Shown here: positions 15,822 to 22,947 of the stretch, piece after piece
Layout of the letters: every line of letters starts with the position of its first letter
Position numbering within the stretch: position 1 is the first letter of the stretch
Assembly: GCF_003340345.1 (NCBI RefSeq)
Contig: NZ_PPTQ01000009.1
Span: forward strand, 1 to 64,000
Direction: 5' to 3'
DNA: 64,000 nt
DNA from: Paraeggerthella hongkongensis
GTDB taxonomy: Bacteria > Actinomycetota > Coriobacteriia > Coriobacteriales > Eggerthellaceae
Notes under the pieces: model-generated
Database searches by the model: none
Told to the model about the DNA's origin: nothing
Seen by the model: only the letters and a program-made list of their open reading frames with translations
Translations under genes and position numbers: made by a program

Positions 15822-18284
15822 TTAGTACTTCTCGACTTCGCACAGGAAGTCGTAGAATGCGCTGTTCGAGCAGAAATCGTTCATGAATACGTTCGTCAGG
15901 TCCTGCGTGTGGCCCTCGATGAACTGGTCGGCCTGGAAGCCGTGAGGTATGGACACGACGCCGGGCATGATGCCCTCGGTGACCAGCGCCTTGACCACTG
16001 CGTAGCCGTGATCGTTGAAGACGCGAATGACGTCGCCCTGCTTGATGCCGCGAGCGGCGGCGTCGGCAGCGTTGATCTTGACCATGGGCTCGGGCTCAAG
16101 CTCGCGAATGACCGGGGTCACGGCAAGCTGCGAATGCACGTGGTACTTGTTGTGCTCGCTGCAGCCCAGAAGCGGGTACTTGTCGCGCAGCGGGTTGTCC
16201 ATGTAAGACTCGTTCGCGAACTCGAAGTACGGCAGCTTCTCGTACGCGGCGATCTTCTGGCCGAAGCTGTTGCGCGGGGTCGGCTTCTCGATGTAGTACT
16301 TCAAGCGGGTCGCCTCGGCGGGACCGTAGACCGGGACCAAGTTAGCCGGCTTGGTAAGGGGGTTGTGCACGAACTCGCCCGTGGCGAAGTCGTCGTAGCT
16401 GACACCGGCCTTCACGTTGGTCTCGGTGTTGTACACATCGCGCAGGAAGTCCTGGTCGCTCTTGGCGTAGATCTTGTCCATGCCCATTTTCTGGGACAGC
16501 AGGCGCATGATCTCGATGTCGGTCTTGCACTCGTACAAAGGCTCGAGGCCCTTCGCATAGTACGCGGGGAACGGCGTGGAACCAACCGGATCGATGTCTT
16601 CCATCTCGAACGCATGCGGCACGGGAAGCACGATGTCAGCCCACTGCGCGGAGTCGTTCATGTTCACATCGGCGCATACCACGAAGTCGATCTTCTTCAC
16701 GGCTTCGATAAGCTCCTGGCGGCCGGACTCGCAGGAAAGCACGTTGCCGTTATGAATCCACAGCACCTGCAGGTCGATGTCGTCCTTGCCGAACTTCTTG
16801 TTCGCCACGATCTCGGGAAGGTACATACCGCAGATGCGCGGTCCGGGCTTGCCGGCCATGAACGCCTTCGTGTTGTAAGGAATCATGCTGAACGGAGCGG
16901 GGTTTCCGCAGATGGCGGCACCCGGCTTGCCAGCATTGCCGGTCAATGCGGCCAGCAGAGCAAGGTTCTTGTAGTTGTGATGCGAGTTCGCATGATGGCC
17001 CAAGCCCTGGAACGTCATAACGTACACGGGGCCTTCCGTAGCGTAGACGCGCGCAAGATCCTCGATCGTCTTCTCGGGAACGCCGCAGATTTCGGACGCC
17101 TTGGCGATGGAGTAGTCTTTGATGCTGTCCATGACAGTTTGGAACACCGTCTTGTACGCGACGCCTTCAATTTCGAACGAGCCTTCAATGGCGGGATCGG
17201 CGGCCTTGGAAAGCGGAGCCTTGTCGCCCGATGCTTCGTCCCACACCATAACCGGATCGATCTTGGTGGGTTGGCCGGTCTGCGGGTTGACGGGGCCCTC
17301 CGTGGGCGCAACGCCGAAATCGCTCAGGCGCAGGTACGTGCCGTCCTCCTTCACCAGGAACGGAGACACCGTGCTGCTCTTCATGTACGCAACGTCCACC
17401 AGATTGTTCTCGACGATGTAGTTGGCCATGGCCAGCATCATCGCGCCGTCGGTGCCGGGAATGATGGGCACGTACAGGTCGGAATGCGCTGCGGAAGCCG
17501 TGAACTGCGGGTCGATGGTGATGAGCTTGGCTCCCTTTTCACGCGCCTGGCACACGTACTGCCATGCGTGCACGTACGCCTCTGCAGGGTTGCCGCCCCA
17601 GGTAATGATGGTCTTGGCGTTGACCGCGTCGGCGAAGTCGTTGCCCTTGTTGCCCAGCAGCGTGGACTGCACGTGCTGCTGCGCCGTGTCGGCTCCGGCA
17701 CCGAAGATGACCGCGCCCGTAGCCGTGCAGAAACGACCGTACGCCACGGACATGAACCCGCCCATAGCGCCGTTCAAAGAGCCGTACGAGCCGTAGGAAG
17801 ACCAGAAGCCCAGCGACGTGCCGCCGTGCTCGGCCAAGGCGGTCTTCATTTTGCCAGCGATGATCTCAAGCGCCTCGTCCCACTCGATGCGCTCCCACTC
17901 GCCCGCGCCGCGTTCCCCAACGCGCTTCAGGGGGTACTTCAGGCGGTCGGCGTCGTACACGCGCTGCGGCTGACTGAAGCCCTTGACGCACAAGCGGCGG
18001 CGATGAGCGTCCTCGCCCGGATATTCCATAGCGGTAACCTTAACGGCGCGACCTTCGCGCACGGTCACCTTCAGCGGGCAACGGCTGCCGCAGTTCCCGC
18101 GGCACTGGCTCCTGAACGTGGTTTCACCCTGAGCCGCCTCGTCTGCCAGAGCCTCGTCGGTCTGGGCAAGACCGGTCAGGGCTGCGCCGGAGCCTACCAC
18201 CGCCGTCGCCGCTGCGGCGGCGCCGGTCGTCTTCAGGAAGCTCCTGCGCGTGAGTCCGCTTTGCGGGCTCTTCGTTTCCGACAT
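15822..18284 (-). CDS. Tat-exported molybdopterin oxidoreductase, DMSO reductase family (A subunit)
   Basis: 820 residues from MSETKSPQSG, with GGAGGAGA upstream; the open frame reaches 18446 without support. The Tat signal LTRRSFLKTTG is the same as in the 4984-7398 enzyme. The Fe-S site is CRGNCGSRC (CX3CX3C) with a fourth cysteine in RRLCVKG. WGGNPAEAYVHAW and PLKRVGERGAG are typical of the family. The expected serine-ligand region reads AGADTAQQ, so the molybdenum ligand is uncertain. The operon adds B, C, a radical SAM enzyme, a CX4CH protein, a cytochrome b and a TorD, more electron-transfer parts than a standard DmsABC. The substrate is unknown. Confidence 0.9.
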   Translation of the reverse strand: MSETKSPQSGLTRRSFLKTTGAAAAATAVVGSGAALTGLAQTDEALADEAAQGETTFRSQCRGNCGSRCPLKVTVREGRAVKVTAMEYPGEDAHRRRLCVKGFSQPQRVYDADRLKYPLKRVGERGAGEWERIEWDEALEIIAGKMKTALAEHGGTSLGFWSSYGSYGSLNGAMGGFMSVAYGRFCTATGAVIFGAGADTAQQHVQSTLLGNKGNDFADAVNAKTIITWGGNPAEAYVHAWQYVCQAREKGAKLITIDPQFTASAAHSDLYVPIIPGTDGAMMLAMANYIVENNLVDVAYMKSSTVSPFLVKEDGTYLRLSDFGVAPTEGPVNPQTGQPTKIDPVMVWDEASGDKAPLSKAADPAIEGSFEIEGVAYKTVFQTVMDSIKDYSIAKASEICGVPEKTIEDLARVYATEGPVYVMTFQGLGHHANSHHNYKNLALLAALTGNAGKPGAAICGNPAPFSMIPYNTKAFMAGKPGPRICGMYLPEIVANKKFGKDDIDLQVLWIHNGNVLSCESGRQELIEAVKKIDFVVCADVNMNDSAQWADIVLPVPHAFEMEDIDPVGSTPFPAYYAKGLEPLYECKTDIEIMRLLSQKMGMDKIYAKSDQDFLRDVYNTETNVKAGVSYDDFATGEFVHNPLTKPANLVPVYGPAEATRLKYYIEKPTPRNSFGQKIAAYEKLPYFEFANESYMDNPLRDKYPLLGCSEHNKYHVHSQLAVTPVIRELEPEPMVKINAADAAARGIKQGDVIRVFNDHGYAVVKALVTEGIMPGVVSIPHGFQADQFIEGHTQDLTNVFMNDFCSNSAFYDFLCEVEKY

Positions 18285-18490
18285 GTCTCCTCCTTCATTC
18301 TTGATGCAGAATGCCTCGGGACTTTCCGGATGAAGGTGCGCGTTTCTTCGAGCGCCGCCCCTTCGCACGCACCGCATGCGCTGCGTTTCCGAGATTCCCC
18401 CTCGTATCAGAAATCGATCGATTCCTTCTTTGTCATAGTCTGCCATACGTCACTATGATTATCAATTAGTTGTATGACAGAATATGACAG

Positions 18491-18518
18491 AGAACTATCC
18501 TATTTTTAGGATAGTTCT
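18491..18518. promoter_or_regulatory. TATCCT palindrome upstream of the second molybdoenzyme operon
   Basis: The arms AGAACTATCCT and AGGATAGTTCT are perfect reverse complements around six bases (ATTTTT). Immediately to the left are two copies of TATGACAG (around 18473-18490). The words match those in the 7546-7586 palindrome. It lies about 210 bases upstream of the catalytic gene, so it is a candidate operator. Confidence 0.6.
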
Positions 18519-18653
18519 TGTGACCTGGGGTCTTCGATGAGGAGAAGCGGCGAGCGAGCGAGCGAGCACGGGAAACGCAGGTGCGTGGGCATGCGCGGAG
18601 AACGCGGACGAGCGCAAACTCTCGGACATGCAGGACCCCCCCCCCGAAACGGA

Positions 18654-18695
18654 AAACCGTCGAAACCTGCCATCGGTGGCAGGTTTCGACGGTTT
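18654..18695. repeat. 19-bp-arm hairpin, part of family-2 repeat
   Basis: AAACCGTCGAAACCTGCCA pairs perfectly with its reverse complement around TCGG. The right arm also pairs imperfectly with 18811-18838 (CGACCCC...ACCTGCCA), giving a larger inverted element like that at 29795-30005. The core word AAACCTGCCA is shared by all family-2 arms in the window. Confidence 0.75.
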
Positions 18696-18810
18696 GGGGT
18701 CGTCAGGGTCCCCGCCGGCAGCCATCCCGTCAAGCTCTTGGCAAATAACAGCCTTGTGACCTGCATAAACAAAAACAAGCGCAACTGGAAGCAACCCTGA
18801 CGCACATCCC

Positions 18811-18860
18811 CACGACCCCTAAACGTGAAAACCTGCCAGCGAAGGCGGTTTTTCGCGCGC
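18811..18860. repeat. Family-2 repeat arm (AAACCTGCCAGCGAAGGCGG type)
   Basis: This 50-base stretch contains AAAACCTGCCAGCG followed by GCGGTTTTTCGCGCGC. It matches the two arms of the element at 29795-30005 and pairs partly with 18677-18706. It is probably the second arm of one element of about 200 bases. Confidence 0.65.
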
Positions 18861-19123
18861 AGCGTGGTGCTCCCGACTCGTGCGGCGAGCGCCTCCCACG
18901 CGCGCGGCGGGCTCGCATACGACGCGGGCGGGCACCCGCATGCGCCGCGAGGCGATGCCCCGTGCGTGTGCGGTGCGATAACCCGCGCACGTGCACCGCG
19001 ACGCCGCGCGACGCTCCCGCACGCGGCCACGCGGTGCAGCACGAGACCCCTTCCCCGTGCGCGCACCTCACGTCCGCGCGCGCAAATGGCACCGCATGGC
19101 CGCCCCTCAAGCAAGGCCGCGCG

Positions 19124-20116
19124 CTACCGCGTTCGAGGTGCGCCGCTTCCCGAGCCTTCCCCTGACGTCCCGTCCACGAAGCCTTCGCTAAACGCGCTCG
19201 GAACCACTAGGGTCCCGCCCGAGCGCTCGACGCTTTCGTACGCTAGGTGCATGGTGCGCAGCCTCATGGCATCGGCATCGCCGTCGTACACTTCGGAAGC
19301 ATCCTTCAGCATCTCGGAAATATCCTTCTCGACTTCCGCCAGAATCATGCGGGCGTTCTTCTTGCGCTCGGCGACGGCCTCCATAGCCATAGCCTCTTGC
19401 AGCTCTTTGGGAATGACGATGTCGCGAATCTCCACGTCAATGATAGTAATGCCCCAAGGATTGAGCTTCTCCTCGATAGCTTCCTTCAGCTGCTCGTCCA
19501 GCTGATCGCGCCGCGTGGCAACCTCGGAAACGGTGGTAGATCCGATCGCCTTGCGCATCGCCGTTTGCGCGACCCACGCCACGGCGGCCGAGTAGTCCTC
19601 AACCTCCACGGTGGCATTCTTGGCATTCCATACCATCCAGAACAGCACCGCATCCACGTTGATGGGAACCAAGTCGCTTGTCAGCGTTTCCTCGGCACCG
19701 AAGTACGTGGTTGCAACGCGCTGGTCTATGCGCAGCGTGTAGAACTCGATGAGAGGCCAGGTGAACACGATACCCGGCCCCGCTACGCGGTTGAATTTAC
19801 CGAAACGAAGAACCACCGCCTTCTCCCACTCCAAGACGATGTGCACCGAAGACGACACCAGCCAGGCGAACACCACGGAAACGGCAAGCGCCGCAAGGCC
19901 CACTCTTCCGAACGCCACCTGGGCAATTGCCAGCGCAATCGCGAACGCAACAGCGAACAGCGCCGCCGCGAACACCACGGCCCCGTTGCGCGAAGCCCGG
20001 CGACGCCCGCCGTCTATCCGCACTCCGTTAGGCACGCCGCGCGAACCGCCGAGCACCGCGACGGACTCCCCGCCGCCTTCGCCGAATGCGTTCACGTTCT
20101 TCTTGCTCTGCTTCAT
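19124..20116 (-). CDS. SPFH/band-7 (slipin, stomatin-like) membrane protein
   Basis: 330 residues from MKQSKK, with AGGAG about 8 bases upstream. Two hydrophobic helices are followed by a slipin core: EKAVVLRFGKFNRVAGPG, TSDLVPINVDAVLFW, NPWGITIIDVEIRDI and IPKELQEAMAMEAVAE. It is a paralogue of the 7861-8901 protein, sharing also the C-terminal VVPSAFSEGF segment, which is unusual for slipins and may be a docking tail. It is the last gene of the second NrfD/GntR/SPFH unit, 26 bases after GntR. Confidence 0.87.
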   Translation of the reverse strand: MKQSKKNVNAFGEGGGESVAVLGGSRGVPNGVRIDGGRRRASRNGAVVFAAALFAVAFAIALAIAQVAFGRVGLAALAVSVVFAWLVSSSVHIVLEWEKAVVLRFGKFNRVAGPGIVFTWPLIEFYTLRIDQRVATTYFGAEETLTSDLVPINVDAVLFWMVWNAKNATVEVEDYSAAVAWVAQTAMRKAIGSTTVSEVATRRDQLDEQLKEAIEEKLNPWGITIIDVEIRDIVIPKELQEAMAMEAVAERKKNARMILAEVEKDISEMLKDASEVYDGDADAMRLRTMHLAYESVERSGGTLVVPSAFSEGFVDGTSGEGSGSGAPRTR

Positions 20117-20141
20117 CGACGCTTCTCCTATCCCGGGGCGG

Positions 20142-20540
20142 CTACTTGCCGGCGTCCCGCGCATCCTTGGCATCCCGTATGCTGAGTGCGAACTGGCTTT
20201 CGATATCCTCGAGCGACATGCCCAGCTCGAAGCAGCGTTTCAGATACTCCTGCGTCACGATCTCGGCCGTCGACGAAATGCTGACACCGGGCTTGTCGCT
20301 CACGTCCAGCACGAACGCGCCCTGACGACGCTTCGACTGAATGTAGCCGTCCTGCTCGAGGCTCATGTACACCTTGCTCACGGTGTTGTAGTTGACCTCG
20401 ACGTCGGCCGCAAGACCGCGCACCGTGGGCAGCTGATCGCCCGGCTTGTAATACCCCGACGTGATCAGGTATATGAACCGGTTTTTCAGCTGCATCCAAA
20501 TGGGAATGCTGCTTTTCTCGTTTATCTCGAACAACGCCAC
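20142..20540 (-). CDS. GntR-family regulator, YtrA-like
   Basis: 132 residues beginning at GTG (20540) with GGAAGAG upstream. Winged-helix motifs are SIPIWMQLKNRFIYLI, GDQLPTVRGLAAD and NYNTVSKVYMSLEQDGYI, very close to the 8898-9386 paralogue. The C-terminal part is a short helical tail of about 55 residues, as in YtrA. It is the middle gene of the second NrfD/GntR/SPFH unit. The palindrome TATGACAGGGTGTCATA at the operon's promoter is the likely operator. Confidence 0.9.
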   Translation of the reverse strand: MALFEINEKSSIPIWMQLKNRFIYLITSGYYKPGDQLPTVRGLAADVEVNYNTVSKVYMSLEQDGYIQSKRRQGAFVLDVSDKPGVSISSTAEIVTQEYLKRCFELGMSLEDIESQFALSIRDAKDARDAGK

Positions 20541-20555
20541 AGAATTCCGCTCTTC

Positions 20556-21506
20556 CTATTCCAGCCGAAGCGCTTGCGCGTCCGGTTTCTCAAGTACCAA
20601 ATCTCGATGAGAGCCAGCCTCCACCACCGCGCCTCTCATGCAGAACCCGCCCACCAGCACAAGAACCGCCGCGACGGCAACGGCCGACCACGCCAGCGAA
20701 GGCTGGCGGCTCACGGAAAACATCGCCTCCAAAGCGAACGGGACCACCATGCCGCACGCAACGAACCCGACCCACCACCGCGCCGCAAGGTCCCCCTCGA
20801 CCAGCCGCGCAAGCGATTGGGCAACTGCGGGATGCGCATCGGCTTGCGCGGTCCCCATCAGCAGCGCCGCCGTCAGCACCTCCAAAACGATAACCGCCGC
20901 GTCCGCGCGCACAAGCATGCGGACCAACCTGACAGGAGGCTTCTCCAAGCCGGCCAAAACAGCCGCAAGCAGCACGATCGCGAACCCGCAGGAAAGCGCC
21001 GAAAACACGAACAGCACCGGCAGGAACGGCGATCGCCAAAACGCCACCCCTCCGACGCCTTGCAGCAACAGGCCGGCGTACAGCATGACCGCGAACCCCG
21101 CGAGCACGGCGAACGCCTCCGCAACCGAAACCACGCGACGCGATATGCCCGGAAAGAACGCGAACCGCACCGCCGTCAACAGGGTGCCGAGGGCGGCAAG
21201 CAGAACAAGCGCGTACGAACCCAGCGTCAGGTACGTGAGCGACGGGCTGAAAAACAAGGAGAGCGCCCGGTCGACGCGCCCTAAATCGAGCAACAGGCAT
21301 ACGATCCCAAGCAGCAGGCAAGCCAAGCCGACCAGCATCCCAAACGACACCGCGCGCTCGGCAGGCGCAGCTTCGTCTACGCAGACACGCGCACGTTCCC
21401 CGAACGGAGCGCGCACGCACGCAAGATCGAGCGCCGAGGCGATCGCGATGGAGCCAGCCCCCGCGCCGCCCAGAAACAGGTAGCCCACTGCAAGTTCGCC
21501 GAACAT
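20556..21506 (-). CDS. NrfD/DmsC-like membrane protein without a catalytic partner
   Basis: 316 residues from MFGELAVGYLFLGGAG, with AAGGGAAGGG upstream; the frame extends to 21563. Eight to nine hydrophobic helices. FLPVLFVFSALSCGFAIVLL corresponds to LPVLFVFSSLSCGCAMVLA in the 9408-10382 paralogue and to the equivalent region of the NrfD protein at 38850-39830. It is first in a unit with GntR and SPFH and has no molybdenum or ferredoxin subunit beside it. Confidence 0.82.
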   Translation of the reverse strand: MFGELAVGYLFLGGAGAGSIAIASALDLACVRAPFGERARVCVDEAAPAERAVSFGMLVGLACLLLGIVCLLLDLGRVDRALSLFFSPSLTYLTLGSYALVLLAALGTLLTAVRFAFFPGISRRVVSVAEAFAVLAGFAVMLYAGLLLQGVGGVAFWRSPFLPVLFVFSALSCGFAIVLLAAVLAGLEKPPVRLVRMLVRADAAVIVLEVLTAALLMGTAQADAHPAVAQSLARLVEGDLAARWWVGFVACGMVVPFALEAMFSVSRQPSLAWSAVAVAAVLVLVGGFCMRGAVVEAGSHRDLVLEKPDAQALRLE

Positions 21507-21574
21507 ACCCTTCCCTTCGTCGCAAAGCTCGCACTCCAGCGTAGCGTTGCCAGTATCCCACAAAACAGCGCTCC

Positions 21575-21599
21575 CGTATATGACAGGGTGTCATATACG
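21575..21599. promoter_or_regulatory. 25-bp palindrome, probable GntR operator
   Basis: CGTATATGACA and TGTCATATACG are perfect arms around GGG. It lies 69 bases upstream of the NrfD-like gene and between it and the divergent N-acetyltransferase gene, so it could control both. The TATGACA word is shared with sites at 7546-7586 and 18470-18490. Confidence 0.75.
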
Positions 21600-21770
21600 A
21601 GCAATGAAAGAAATCAGCCTTCGAACACAAGCGAATGAGCCCGGTTCATCCTTCGGGAGGGATGCGCGACCACGACCGAAAGAGCGACCATGGAACAACC
21701 ATCGCACCGAGGCGTGCTTGCTTGCCCGCTGCAGCAGGCGGCGCTCGGCACACTCACGATAGGAGCCGCA

Positions 21771-22586
21771 ATGTACGAGGAGCTGTACGAAGACATCCCC
21801 GATGTTCAAAAGTACTGGGAAAGGCTGGAGATGGAGCAGCCCGAGCTGCCGCTGTCGAAAAGCGACTTGGACCGCATGATCCTTGCGCACCAAAGCCGCA
21901 TCCCTTTCGAGAACCTGGACGCATGCGACTACCATCGCCCTGTTTCGTTGGGCATACCCGACATATTCGACAAGGTTGTAGTCGGACGGCGCGGCGGCTA
22001 CTGCTTCGAACTGAACGCCCTGTTCAACGCGTTGCTCAAGCACATGGGCGTTGAAACGTCGCCTTGCTTGGGACGCAGCCTGAAAGACCGGGGCTACGTC
22101 TACCCCATCCTGCACCGGGGCACGATCGCACGCGTAGAAGGACGGCGATACATCGCGGAAGTCGGCTACGGCGGGCCTTCGCCGGCATGCGCCATCCCCC
22201 TTGTCGATGGCGCGGAGGTCGAATCGTGCGGGCAGGCGTTTCGCGTCGAACTGCACGATTCGTGCTGGTGGCACGTCGTATACTGCGGGAGCGCAGCGAA
22301 AAGGCGGCGCGGCGACGCAACGGAAACGCCTGCGTTCGCCCTGCTTGACGCACCGATAGCCCTGACCGATTTCGTACCGCTTTCCCATTACTGCTCCACG
22401 CATCCCGATTCCATGTTCACGCAGCAAAGGATGATCAACCGTCGGACCGAAAACGGGAACGTGTCCATCACCGCAAACACGTTCACCCAGGTGACGCCCG
22501 AGGGCAAGGAGACGAAAGCCGTCGATTCCGAAGACATGTTCCGGGCGCTTTTAGAAGAGCACTTCGGCATCGTGCTGCCTGGCTAG
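21771..22586 (+). CDS. nat: Arylamine N-acetyltransferase with a Cys-His-Glu triad
   Basis: 271 residues, start chosen at the ATG after AGGAGCCGCA; the frame opens earlier at 21690. The family transfers acetyl from acetyl-CoA to arylamines, hydrazines or related amines through a cysteine. The active-site motif RRGGYCFELN gives Cys78, and IPFENLD is also typical. His115 lies 15 residues before position 130, where the usual VDVGFG motif reads IAEVGYG, so Glu130 replaces the aspartate of the triad. A Cys-His-Glu variant has been described in a Bacillus NAT, so the enzyme may still be active. It is a single gene, divergent from an NrfD/GntR/SPFH unit. Confidence 0.9.
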   Translation: MYEELYEDIPDVQKYWERLEMEQPELPLSKSDLDRMILAHQSRIPFENLDACDYHRPVSLGIPDIFDKVVVGRRGGYCFELNALFNALLKHMGVETSPCLGRSLKDRGYVYPILHRGTIARVEGRRYIAEVGYGGPSPACAIPLVDGAEVESCGQAFRVELHDSCWWHVVYCGSAAKRRRGDATETPAFALLDAPIALTDFVPLSHYCSTHPDSMFTQQRMINRRTENGNVSITANTFTQVTPEGKETKAVDSEDMFRALLEEHFGIVLPG

Positions 22587-22947
22587 CAAAGCGCCTCGCG
22601 AGCAACGGCGAATCGAGTCGCCCCTTCGGGAAACAGAGCGTGCCCGCGCCGTCATCGGGAGTCACGCAATTCCCGATGCGGCCCCCAGCGGGCACGAAAT
22701 CGCGGGTCTGCGCTGCACGAAACGACCTGCGGGGCGCGCCGTGTCGCGCACATGCACGAGAACCCCAGGTCAGAGAGCAGGCAGTCGCGGGCGGCGCGGC
22801 AACGAAGCTATCCGGGGAGCGCAGACCCGCGATTTCGTGCCCGCGCGAGGGGAAGGCGAGACGGTCGAAGCCGGACGGGCCGGCAAAAGAGCCGCCGCCA
22901 CCCGACCGAGAGGGCGGCAAGCCGCCCCTTCCCCGTCCGCAAACCCT
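22587..22947. other. Convergent intergenic region holding a family-1 repeat
   Basis: This 361-base gap separates the ends of two convergent genes. Positions 22689-22843 are family-1 copy B. No gene or conventional terminator with a T-run is visible, so the repeat itself may serve as the transcription boundary. Confidence 0.6.
22689..22843. repeat. 155-bp inverted-repeat element, family 1, copy B
   Basis: The perfect 26-bp arms are 22689-22714 (CGGGCACGAAATCGCGGG then TCTGCGCT) and 22818-22843. Relative to copy A at 10689-10843 the outer arm changes from GATCGAC to AATCGC-type sequence on both sides, so pairing is kept. The loop shares the CCCAGGTCAGAGAGCAGGC region with copy A. Confidence 0.87.

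Larger units (their letters stand above)
18285..19123. other. Intergenic region with operators and a family-2 repeat element
   Basis: No gene is supported. The left part (18440-18520) is AT-rich, contains two TATGACAG words and a palindrome at 18491-18518, and should hold the promoter of the molybdoenzyme operon starting at 18284. Positions 18654-18860 carry a family-2 inverted-repeat element. The remaining GC-rich stretch to the SPFH stop has only composition-driven frames. Confidence 0.6.

Noticed and set aside
15807-18458. Open frame of 883 codons on the plus strand opposite the second molybdoenzyme gene
   Set aside because: The product is Arg/His/Val-rich with no recognisable motif, and the minus-strand gene has a Tat signal, Fe-S motif and conserved domains. 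Long antisense frames are expected in GC-rich coding DNA.
18506-19114. Minus-strand frame of 202 codons between the molybdoenzyme promoter and the SPFH gene
   Set aside because: It reads through both arms of a family-2 repeat, and its product is Arg/Ala/Pro low-complexity sequence.
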